Shown piece by piece: positions 5,770 through 12,715 of a DNA stretch of 13,975 nucleotides. Source of the DNA: Methanobacteriota archaeon. Lineage in GTDB: Archaea > Thermoplasmatota > Poseidoniia > Poseidoniales > Thalassarchaeaceae. The stretch covers positions 1-13,975 of the forward strand of contig PCAI01000026.1 of the NCBI GenBank assembly GCA_002731195.1. The letters run 5' to 3'. Below the pieces are notes generated by a model. It did not search any database. It saw only the letters and a list, made by a program, of their open reading frames with translations, and was not told the origin of the DNA. A program made the position numbers and the translations under genes. The stretch's first letter is position 1. Each line of letters starts with the position of its first letter.

Positions 5770-7425
5770 TTATTGTAGTGTTCCAATATCTTCAGCTGTT
5801 ATTCCCAACATATCCCAAGCTGGTTGAAGATGTGCACGAACTGCTGTCTGATAATCAGTTCCAGCCACTGGAACATTGGTAAAGTCATATATTCCATTGA
5901 TCCCTGCAGTTCCAAAGCCTGATAAGTAAGAAAAACCATTACATTCTGCTTCAGTCATTTCAGTACTAGTGGCATGAGTTACAGTGTTGTAACATCCTGT
6001 AAATATTGTAGCTCCATAATTGACATACCATCCGTATGCTTCACATACTGTTTGACTTACTTCTGAACTAGCATGAGTAGCACTGTTGTAACAAGTATCT
6101 ACTCCATCATTCATTTCATAATCTACTAACCAAATGTAAGCTGAACATGTTGCATTATCATCGTTAGACATTTCGTGAGAGATCATGTTATAGCATCCAG
6201 TGAACAAAGTATCGCCACCCATATCAAAATCCTCATAGTAATTCCATCCTTCTGTAACTGTTTGATTCCAACTGCTATTCATTGTGTGAGTTACTGAGTT
6301 GTAAGATCCTGTATACAAAGTAGCGCCGTAATTTGGTAAAAACATGTATGAATCACAATTTGCTTCTGAATCATCTGTAGAAACTTCGTGAACTTCCATA
6401 TTGTAACATATATCTGATCCATCGCCCATGTCATAATCTGTTACATACATGTAACCTGCACATTCATCGGATGATGCTGAACTAACAGTCATAGTTACTC
6501 CATTGTAACAATCATCACCTGGTGTCGGATTACTTGCAGCAACAGTTGATTCAATGACTCTCCAGAATGAATATCCTTCAGCTTGGTGGGTCTGTGCAGC
6601 TTCTACTGTTTCATCAGTATTCATTTTGTGTGCATACCGAATTGTTGCTTGTGAGTATATTATTACTAGATTCTTTACTATTTTGTCTCTTGCAGCAGTT
6701 GCTCCAGCCAAATCTTCTGCTTGTAGGGCTGTTAATCCTTCATTCATTGCCTCTAGGATTGCAGCATTTGCTAGCGCTGTACCGTCTGCATTCGCAGTAG
6801 CAAAGTTACCAGCCCTCTTGTCTCCAGTTGCATATGGCGAACATGATTTTGCTTCATCAGTACCGTGGTATAGTCCCCATCCTTCATCCCATGCATGTTG
6901 TGCATCATTCGCTCCAAAGTTTCCTGCTTCTGCCTTAGCTATTGCAGAGTTTAACTCATGGATTGCATATGCAGTTAAAATTTGATTTTGTACTCCCTTT
7001 TCTACAGCTTGCTCTCTAACACTATCAGAAGCACCAGCAAAAATTCCTGTACCATCTAGGGCCGCCATCAAATAATCATCCAATGGAGCATCAATAGCAT
7101 AATACTCTGATAATCCATGTTTCTTGCCTGAAGCAGAAGCATGTTGCTCTAATGTTTTCATTGAACCATCGCTCTTCTCAACATTCTTACCGTTTTGATA
7201 AATATCTTTTATTGCAGCCCAGTCATGTGCTTCTGCAAGATCTTTGATGTCGCAGACATCTTCACTCATTAATCGATATACATCTACATCTGTAACATAT
7301 GTATATCCACCATCTTCAGCATCTAATTTCGGAGCATCATCACCTGTACAACCTGCAAATGCAGATGTGGCAAAAAGTAGCACGGCCATTATTGTAATTG
7401 TCTTATTTTTTGTATTTTTCATCAT
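5770..7425 (-). CDS. FEA1-like (low-iron-inducible) lipoprotein with six inserted Cys repeats
   Basis: The 551-residue protein starts with a lipoprotein signal ending AFAGC (Cys26). Residues about 55-300 resemble the algal FEA1/low-iron-inducible periplasmic protein family: ALDGTGIFA (122-130), a VEKGVQNQ...HELNSA stretch (141-161), AWDEGWGLYHG (178-188), SPYATGDKRAGNF (196-208), IVKN...QATIRYA (249-265) and HQAEGYSFWRVI (280-291). The C-terminal tail LQPAWDMLGITAEDI (533-547) probably completes the domain. Between them lie six repeats of about 34 residues starting at 306, 340, 374, 411, 445 and 478, with pattern C-YN-x(2-3)-H-x(9-11)-C. I chose the ATG at 7425 because AAGGAAG lies 8 bases upstream; the ATG at 7449 is unlikely, and 7422 is equally possible. 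It is first in the four-gene iron block and has two operator-like palindromes upstream. FEA1 homology is by recognition, not search; imelysin-like iron proteins are the alternative. Confidence 0.65.
   Translation of the reverse strand: MMKNTKNKTITIMAVLLFATSAFAGCTGDDAPKLDAEDGGYTYVTDVDVYRLMSEDVCDIKDLAEAHDWAAIKDIYQNGKNVEKSDGSMKTLEQHASASGKKHGLSEYYAIDAPLDDYLMAALDGTGIFAGASDSVREQAVEKGVQNQILTAYAIHELNSAIAKAEAGNFGANDAQHAWDEGWGLYHGTDEAKSCSPYATGDKRAGNFATANADGTALANAAILEAMNEGLTALQAEDLAGATAARDKIVKNLVIIYSQATIRYAHKMNTDETVEAAQTHQAEGYSFWRVIESTVAASNPTPGDDCYNGVTMTVSSASSDECAGYMYVTDYDMGDGSDICYNMEVHEVSTDDSEANCDSYMFLPNYGATLYTGSYNSVTHTMNSSWNQTVTEGWNYYEDFDMGGDTLFTGCYNMISHEMSNDDNATCSAYIWLVDYEMNDGVDTCYNSATHASSEVSQTVCEAYGWYVNYGATIFTGCYNTVTHATSTEMTEAECNGFSYLSGFGTAGINGIYDFTNVPVAGTDYQTAVRAHLQPAWDMLGITAEDIGTLQ
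5892..6510 (-). repeat. Region encoding six tandem repeats of about 34 residues (C-YN...H...C)
   Basis: Repeat starts are residues 306, 340, 374, 411, 445 and 478 of the FEA1-like protein. Consensus: Cys-Tyr-Asn, a His four to five residues later in most copies, a second Cys 16 or 17 residues after the first, then an aromatic-rich Y-x-W/Y-x(2-3)-Y/F run and a Gly/Asp turn. The third copy lacks both cysteines (Ser374 and Thr391), which suggests that the two normally pair as an intra-repeat disulfide. Confidence 0.8.
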
Positions 7426-7450
7426 TTTTTCATCTTCCTTTGAGGGCATT

Positions 7451-7466
7451 TTTAGGGCACCCTAAA
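7451..7466. promoter_or_regulatory. Putative DtxR/IdeR-type operator (box A) before the FEA1-like gene
   Basis: The palindrome TTTAGGG-CA-CCCTAAA has perfect 7-bp arms and lies 25 bases upstream of the chosen ATG, directly before the ribosome-binding site. It fits the same TTTAGG-N4-CCTAAA core as boxes B and C. Its centre is 44 bases (about four helical turns) from box B, so two repressor dimers could bind on one face of the DNA. A weaker TATA-like CATATACC (7484-7491, minus strand) would place initiation over this box. Confidence 0.7.
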
Positions 7467-7492
7467 CTTGCCGACTGGAGGTTGGTATATGA

Positions 7493-7512
7493 AATTTAGG
7501 GCGACCTAAATT
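7493..7512. promoter_or_regulatory. Putative DtxR/IdeR-type operator (box B) in the divergent promoter region
   Basis: The palindrome AATTTAGG-GCGA-CCTAAATT has perfect 8-bp arms and is the longest of the three. It abuts the TATA-like palindrome AATTTAAATT (7516-7525) on the FEA1-like side, so occupancy would block the initiation region of that gene. It also lies 54 bases upstream of the divergent surface-protein start and could affect both directions. Confidence 0.72.
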
Positions 7513-7515
7513 CAA

Positions 7516-7525
7516 AATTTAAATT
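7516..7525. promoter_or_regulatory. Palindromic TATA-like element, possibly bidirectional
   Basis: AATTTAAATT is a perfect 10-bp palindrome between two divergent genes. Leftward it is preceded by a purine-rich AGGA that could act as BRE, and would direct initiation near 7490 for the FEA1-like gene. Rightward it would direct initiation near 7550 for the surface protein, leaving a short leader. The assignment rests on position and base composition only. Confidence 0.45.
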
Positions 7526-7566
7526 CCTATTAGAACTAAACATTTGAACGATATAGTAATGACCTA

Positions 7567-9591
7567 ATGGCCTTTGTTAGGGGCGTGCAAAGAACAAACT
7601 CAATCGCATCCTCTGTCTGTATTTGTTTTATTTTTGTCATGATTAGTTTCATGCCTCTTTCTTATGACGATTCATATCTTAGTGAGAAATCAATACAAAT
7701 GAATCAATTCGGAGGGGGAGATAGCGATCTTAGTTTTGAAGAGCGTTGTAGCCAAATAACATTTGAAGATATTTTTGAATACACAAAGGCTGAATACCAT
7801 TTTCAAGTTGATGAAGACTGGCAATCTGCAGAAGTTTTTGCAACAGCATGGATAAATTGGTCAATGGCAGATGTTGTCAGAGAAAGCCTTGATAGTTTCC
7901 TCGAGGGAATCCTTCCAAGTGGCGGTGATGGTTGGTTATCTACCGATGAAAGAGATGCAGTTATGGGAATCGCTGCTGATTGTATAGAGCATACAATGAC
8001 TAGAATCGGAGTTAGAGATGGACCAGTGCATAGAGGAGGAGTCGGTGTTGATTGGAAAAATACAACATGGGAAGGAGGCAGTGTAGTGGTAAATGAGGTA
8101 AATGGCGTGCCTTCCAGGCATTCTCAGATTCGAACTTGCGACTCTTGGAACCCAAATACTCCTTGTTATGAGATACCTGTGATACCATCTGAAGATAGGG
8201 ATTGCGATACTGATGTGAACAACTCTCTTGGTTTAGATGAGTGTAGGTTTATGCTGTACATGAATTCTACTCTGACATTATCTGGCATTAGTGATCCAAA
8301 TTCATTCACTATGGTAATGAACGCATCTAATATGAGTAATGCCGAGATGACATTTACCTTCCCCTTGACCAACAATCTAAGATTAGATATGTGGGAGGAG
8401 TGTGAAGGCAGATATGTGGGGCTAGATGAAAATTTGAATTATGTTTATACAACGCCTCTAAGGGGAAGTTGTATTGGAGATCAATCTTCTAATTATTCTT
8501 TAATCTCGAATGATGAAATATTGAGTTACACTGTATATCCAAACTCAGATAGTGGTAATTGGCCATATGGTGAAGATATTTTTGCTGATTTTACTACTCT
8601 TCCAGTACCGATCAACAACCCTCCGGCCTGGACTGAGGATGCACCTATTGATGGTGCATGGTTCCCTTTGTCAATCACAGGAGATATAATGTGGGCTGAT
8701 TGGAATCAAATTTCGACTTGGTTCAGTGATGAATTAGGAGTTTCAAATCTCAATATTACTTGTATCGGAGATGAAAATTCCAATGTCCGGCAAATTCAAG
8801 ATAAATCGTTCCATGCAAATATCCAGTATTTACAAGACATAACCTGTGAAGCTATTGACACATCGGGTCAAAAAACAGGCAATAGGACATGGCATATTGG
8901 AGTTCCAGTGGTTTTATCTACAATTTCTCAATCGCTCCAAGATCCACATCCGATACATATACAACTATTAGATAATTGGCCACCTTTATCGGTGTCATTA
9001 TCTCTTTCTCAAAACGAAAAGCCGACATTCTATCAGTTTTCAGTTGAATCTTCTATTCATGTTAATATATCTTCAATCGGATTGATACCGGGTGATGTAC
9101 AAGTCAATATGAAAGTTGAAGGAGAAAATATTTACTCACTGACAAGTATGTATGATTTAGGAATCATCAAAGAAAGTTCACCACCATTCCTTATGTCATC
9201 TACTATGGGATTTTCAACGGTTGAACCTTCTCATTGGTCAGCTAGAGGGCAATTTAGTGATCCTGATGGTGAAGATGTATCTTTCTCATTCTTTATTGAC
9301 GGTTCTTTAATGGGTACAATGGATTCATCAGGAAATACTTGGTCTATTCCAGAAATCAATTTTTATTTATGGCCAGAAGGTCAATATGATGTTAAATTAG
9401 AAGGTTGCGATACTTCTGGAGTATGCGAAGAACTATTTTTTGAGGTAAATAATAGTCACTTATACTCCGAAGAACCGATACAACCAGTCTCAAATGATTC
9501 TGATACAGTTAAGCCAATACCATTTATCAATTTACATCTGATATTTATTTCTATAGCCGGTGCTCTCATGTACACATCACGTCGCGATTAA
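7567..9591 (+). CDS. Large surface protein with C-terminal membrane anchor, function unknown
   Basis: I do not recognise this 674-residue protein as a named family. It starts with a signal-anchor or signal-peptide helix (SSVCICFIFVMISFMPL, residues 15-31) and ends with a membrane helix (INLHLIFISIAGALMY) and the short tail TSRRD, so most of it should lie outside the cell. Residues 119-130 (GGDGWLSTDERD) look like a single EF-hand-type loop. Cysteines and Asn-x-Ser/Thr sequons are frequent, consistent with disulfides and N-glycosylation. The region before the C-terminal helix, with FSDPDGEDVSF, reads as an Ig-like or cadherin-like beta-sandwich. No ribosome-binding site precedes the ATG, so the message is probably leaderless or short-leadered. 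It is divergent from the FEA1-like gene and shares its operator-bearing promoter region, so it might also respond to metal; this is inference. Confidence 0.75.
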   Translation: MAFVRGVQRTNSIASSVCICFIFVMISFMPLSYDDSYLSEKSIQMNQFGGGDSDLSFEERCSQITFEDIFEYTKAEYHFQVDEDWQSAEVFATAWINWSMADVVRESLDSFLEGILPSGGDGWLSTDERDAVMGIAADCIEHTMTRIGVRDGPVHRGGVGVDWKNTTWEGGSVVVNEVNGVPSRHSQIRTCDSWNPNTPCYEIPVIPSEDRDCDTDVNNSLGLDECRFMLYMNSTLTLSGISDPNSFTMVMNASNMSNAEMTFTFPLTNNLRLDMWEECEGRYVGLDENLNYVYTTPLRGSCIGDQSSNYSLISNDEILSYTVYPNSDSGNWPYGEDIFADFTTLPVPINNPPAWTEDAPIDGAWFPLSITGDIMWADWNQISTWFSDELGVSNLNITCIGDENSNVRQIQDKSFHANIQYLQDITCEAIDTSGQKTGNRTWHIGVPVVLSTISQSLQDPHPIHIQLLDNWPPLSVSLSLSQNEKPTFYQFSVESSIHVNISSIGLIPGDVQVNMKVEGENIYSLTSMYDLGIIKESSPPFLMSSTMGFSTVEPSHWSARGQFSDPDGEDVSFSFFIDGSLMGTMDSSGNTWSIPEINFYLWPEGQYDVKLEGCDTSGVCEELFFEVNNSHLYSEEPIQPVSNDSDTVKPIPFINLHLIFISIAGALMYTSRRD

Positions 9592-9594
9592 ATC

Positions 9595-10251
9595 ATGAGT
9601 TTCGCGGGGACGGTGTCAAAAACATCTCATGAAGGAGGTATTTTAGCATCTTTTGAAGGAAAACCCCCTAGTCTTGGCACAAATATAAGAATTAGAGGAG
9701 GGAAAAACATTGGCAGAGTTCAAAGTGTAATAGGCAATGTTAAAAATCCCATGATCCATATATTCCCATTATCCAGAGGAATAGATGGCTCAAGTGCCGT
9801 AGGTTCTAGCATAGAAATTGCCCCAAGAGATAGAACTCCAAAGTCCAATAAGAACAGAGGACGTAGTGGCGACCGTAATCGTAACCAAACCAATAATGAT
9901 AATATGAAGTCCGGGGATTGGGTATGTCCAAAATGTAAAAATCATAACTTTGCAAGTAAGAAGGTTTGTAACCGTTCAAGTTGTAACGTCAAAAAACCGA
10001 AATTAGGAAGCCATAAAAACAATGAGAAAGATAATAATGAATCAAAAATAAGGCCTGGTGATTGGATATGCCCAAAGTGTAAAAATCATAATTATGCAAG
10101 TAAGGAAATTTGTAATCGTTCTAGTTGCGACACTAGGAAGCCTAGGAAAGGTGTTGGTCCAAAAGTGACCAAAAAAAGGCCCCGCTCTTCTAGCCCACGA
10201 GCATCATGGTCTCCAAAAAAATCAAGGAAAACAAATTCTCGACGTCGTTAG
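9595..10251 (+). CDS. gar1: Gar1-like H/ACA RNP protein fused to two RanBP2-like zinc fingers
   Basis: The 218-residue protein has an N-terminal domain (1-77) matching archaeal Gar1: FAGTVSKTSHEGGILASF, then PPSLGTNIRIRGGKNIGRVQ and VIGNVKNPMIHIFPL, the order seen in the Gar1/Naf1 RNA-guided pseudouridylation subunit. Gar1 binds Cbf5 and helps release substrate RNA. Two near-identical zinc fingers follow, with cysteines 111, 114, 125, 130 and 159, 162, 173, 178. Each has the RanBP2-type GDW-x-CPKC-x3-N-x6-CNR layout ending in KP, but with C-x4-C at the second pair instead of the usual C-x2-C. A highly basic tail with Ser-Pro and Arg-Ser elements ends the protein (190-218). The second fingers' GDW starts 48 residues after the first. 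Archaeal Gar1 is normally only the first domain, about 70-100 residues. The gene starts 3 bases after the surface-protein stop. Confidence 0.78.
   Translation: MSFAGTVSKTSHEGGILASFEGKPPSLGTNIRIRGGKNIGRVQSVIGNVKNPMIHIFPLSRGIDGSSAVGSSIEIAPRDRTPKSNKNRGRSGDRNRNQTNNDNMKSGDWVCPKCKNHNFASKKVCNRSSCNVKKPKLGSHKNNEKDNNESKIRPGDWICPKCKNHNYASKEICNRSSCDTRKPRKGVGPKVTKKRPRSSSPRASWSPKKSRKTNSRRR
9907..10134 (+). repeat. Tandem duplication encoding the two zinc fingers
   Basis: The two finger-coding units are about 80 bases each, repeat with a 144-base period, and share long identical runs such as TGTAAAAATCATAA. Differences fall mostly at synonymous or conservative positions. This indicates one finger duplicated relatively recently, or is kept alike by selection. 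Confidence 0.75.
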
Positions 10252-10301
10252 AATCGATAATGACCCCAGCATTCTTCTCTAAGTGGTATTTCCGTTGATA
10301 T

Positions 10302-11279
10302 ATGTCCAAGAGCCCTGAGATGGTTTGGTTAGATGTTTTGGATTTTGAAGAAAAAGGTGACAGAGAAAATGCATTGCTTAATGCAAAACATGTTGTAGAA
10401 ATGGATGAATCACACGCTGGTGCATGGATGGCAATAGCACGTCTAAACCTCCCTCCATTGACTAGAGGTAAGCCATTGATGCCAAATCTGAAACAATGTT
10501 CTAAGGCTATGTCGGCTTTGAAAAAAGTTATTCATTATGATCCTGATAATGATCTTGCTTGGGAGTTAGGAGGTGCTCTACTTATAGATCATCTTGGCAT
10601 GTTAGAACATGGATTAGAATGGTGGGAAGATCGTAGAAAAAATGAACCATATCAAGTCACTCCTCTGGTTGAGCAAATAGGTGTATTGGCTAGAATGGGT
10701 TACTATGAAGAATGCGCAATAAAACTTGATGAATTATTCAGTGAAGAAATGGATGCACCTGCTAATAAACAACTATTACGCATGCAATCAGTAAGGCAGA
10801 TGGTTGGAAAAGCTGCAAAGATGGAGGCTACAGAAATCTTCAACCCTCGAGATAAGTCAGACTCTAGATGGGAAATAATAAGAAGAATGAAGAATAAAAA
10901 ACCAATAACTGAGAATAGATTCTTATTCACATTTACCGCACCAATCGTGTTCCTTCTGGGAATTCTAGTCATGGATGCTTTAGGAGATACAGCATTGGGT
11001 ACAGTAGCCGTTTTTCTCATAATACTATTCTTATTCGCTACTATAACTAGATTATCTAATAGTCTATTGAACAATCTAAACCGCCATGCATTAGACTTGG
11101 ACCGTGCAATAGATTTTGAAACAACTACTGGAAAAATTTGCATCCCGGATGATATCAGAGAATCTAAATTATATTCTTCAATGATGGATCTAAAAACTCC
11201 TGCACTAAATGAAAGAATGGATATGATCATTAATTCAGGAGAGAAATTACCTAAGAAATGGGAACTTAATGCTCCATAA
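10302..11279 (+). CDS. TPR-like membrane protein, function unknown
   Basis: The 325-residue protein has an N-terminal helical region (about 1-175) that reads as TPR-type repeats: DVLDFEEKGDRENALLNAK...DESHAGAWMAIARL, then AMSALKKVIHYDPDNDLAWELGGALL, then LVEQIGVLARMGYYEECAIKLDEL. Two closely spaced membrane helices follow (about 207-226 and 231-249), separated by a short hydrophilic turn, then a soluble C-terminal region of about 75 residues. With a hairpin anchor, both ends should lie on the same side, most likely the cytoplasm, where the TPR part could act as a scaffold. No catalytic motif is seen. An ATG at 10320 is an alternative start. A 50-base gap separates it from the Gar1 gene. Confidence 0.72.
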   Translation: MSKSPEMVWLDVLDFEEKGDRENALLNAKHVVEMDESHAGAWMAIARLNLPPLTRGKPLMPNLKQCSKAMSALKKVIHYDPDNDLAWELGGALLIDHLGMLEHGLEWWEDRRKNEPYQVTPLVEQIGVLARMGYYEECAIKLDELFSEEMDAPANKQLLRMQSVRQMVGKAAKMEATEIFNPRDKSDSRWEIIRRMKNKKPITENRFLFTFTAPIVFLLGILVMDALGDTALGTVAVFLIILFLFATITRLSNSLLNNLNRHALDLDRAIDFETTTGKICIPDDIRESKLYSSMMDLKTPALNERMDMIINSGEKLPKKWELNAP

Positions 11280-11345
11280 TTTTAATTCACTTATTTGATA
11301 ATTCAAAACCGAACAATTCACTAATGATTGCAGTGTCGGATTATT

Positions 11346-12092
11346 ATGACAGATTTAACTGTGGACAGCCCCATATCAGGAGTTCAGGAAAAAAAAGTAC
11401 CAAGTAAGTTAGTAGATAATTTACCCACTTTATACTGTTACGAAACATGCCCATTTTGCTTCAAAGTCAAGGCATTACTCGGCTCAAGAGGAATAAGATA
11501 TTCTAAAGTCGAAGTAGATCCAATGAAGCATACAGAATTACAATGGTCTAATTGGAAAAAAGTTCCTGTTTTCGTTGACTCTGATGGCACTCAAGTAAAC
11601 GATTCTAACTATATTTTACATTATATAGACAAGAATGGGAATAATGATTTTCCCCGTCATGGTACTGATAAAAAACAAGATGAATGGATGGATTTCTCTA
11701 ATTCTATACTAGGTAAGTCTATAGTGGCAGTAATATATTCTTCATATTTCACTTCACTTAAAGCTCTTGATTATGTCACTAAAGTTGACAAGTTTTCCTT
11801 CACAAGCCGTATCATAAATAAGTGGCTAGGTGCAATAGTGATGTTTTTTGTTGGGCGGAGTCGTGCAAAACTATTCTCGATGAAGCCACGTGATAATTTA
11901 CAATACCAATTAGATAAGATGGCCGAAGGCTTTGAAGGAAATTTCTTCGGAGGAGATGTCCCTAACGGAGCAGATTTCGCTAATTATGGCATACTTAGAT
12001 CTATGCAAGGACTCAATGGTTTTGATATATTAGAAAATCACAAATCAGTCCAGCCATGGTATGCTAGGATGCAAAAATTATCAGGAATCTGA
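11346..12092 (+). CDS. GST-like protein homologous to prostaglandin E synthase 2
   Basis: The 248-residue product starts with a glutaredoxin/GST N-domain: LYCYETCPFCFKVKALL (29-45) with the CPFC motif at 35-38, VEVDP (56-60), WKKVPVFV with the cis-Pro at 74, and LND/VNDS (84-87) for glutathione contact. The C-domain has LDYVTKVDKF, a hydrophobic patch LGAIVMFFVG (161-170), a basic stretch ending in RDNL, FFGGDVPNGADFANYGILRSMQGL (about 200-223) and QPWYARM (236-242). This order closely follows mammalian PTGES2 (LYQYKTCPFCSKV..., KVPILV, LNDSS, ...ADLAVYGVLRVMEGL, QPWYLRV). The true substrate in an archaeon is unlikely to be PGH2; a thiol-transfer or haem-linked redox role is more plausible. 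I chose ATG 11346 over an in-frame TTG at 11328. Confidence 0.85.
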   Translation: MTDLTVDSPISGVQEKKVPSKLVDNLPTLYCYETCPFCFKVKALLGSRGIRYSKVEVDPMKHTELQWSNWKKVPVFVDSDGTQVNDSNYILHYIDKNGNNDFPRHGTDKKQDEWMDFSNSILGKSIVAVIYSSYFTSLKALDYVTKVDKFSFTSRIINKWLGAIVMFFVGRSRAKLFSMKPRDNLQYQLDKMAEGFEGNFFGGDVPNGADFANYGILRSMQGLNGFDILENHKSVQPWYARMQKLSGI

Positions 12093-12123
12093 GTTTTTGT
12101 GTTGATTATTGATACAGAATCTT

Positions 12124-12708
12124 ATGAGCAATGGCGCAGTGGACATTTACGTGGAGATTACAATAGGATTAGTTAAAGTGCTAACATTCATTTTAGGGCC
12201 ACTGGTTCTAATATCGTATGTGTACGGAGTTTCTCATTCTCAAAATCCTTCTGGATTATGGGGCGGAGTGCCAGTTTCATGGCAAAGATACATCATACCT
12301 TTCATGTTCCTAGCAGCTCTAGGATACGTCGTATACTGGTGGATAGTGTTCTATCACTTAGATGCATTAACTGTTGAATCATTCAGGTGGCCATGGGGGG
12401 AATCAGATGGAAATGGTAATTCTAGACTATTATTCTCTTTTCTTTTAATCTTAATACCCTCGGCACTTTGGATTGAGAGTACAATTTTCCATATAGAGAA
12501 TGATTATTCATGGACTCCATTATTGGTAATTGGATTATTATTATTAGTATCAGTTGGCAATCTAATGCTAGGTTTAATTGCTTATTCATCATATCAAGAT
12601 AATATATCTGGTTCTGGTTATATGCTCCTAGGTTCTATTGCATTAGGAATCCAATGCATATTAAATGATCTAATTATTTGGTCATATAAATTTCCTTGGT
12701 CAGAATAA
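12124..12708 (+). CDS. Five-helix integral membrane protein, function unknown
   Basis: The 194-residue protein has five hydrophobic segments: IGLVKVLTFILGPLVLISYV, YIIPFMFLAALGYVVYWWIV, LLFSFLLILIPSALWIESTI, LLVIGLLLLVSVGNLMLGLI and YMLLGSIALGIQCILNDLII. Connecting loops are short and contain few charges, except for a PWGESDGNGN loop between helices 2 and 3. I do not recognise a family, and no transport or catalytic motif is visible. The ATG at 12124 is preferred to an in-frame TTG at 12109. It follows the PTGES2-like gene by 31 bases and may be co-transcribed. Its stop lies 7 bases from the convergent nadB stop. Confidence 0.75.
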   Translation: MSNGAVDIYVEITIGLVKVLTFILGPLVLISYVYGVSHSQNPSGLWGGVPVSWQRYIIPFMFLAALGYVVYWWIVFYHLDALTVESFRWPWGESDGNGNSRLLFSFLLILIPSALWIESTIFHIENDYSWTPLLVIGLLLLVSVGNLMLGLIAYSSYQDNISGSGYMLLGSIALGIQCILNDLIIWSYKFPWSE

Positions 12709-12715
12709 TTTACAT

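Noticed and set aside
7426..7449. Start of the FEA1-like protein at the ATG at 7449
   Set aside because: It would place eight charged residues before the signal peptide and leave no spaced ribosome-binding site, while AAGGAAG is well placed for 7425.
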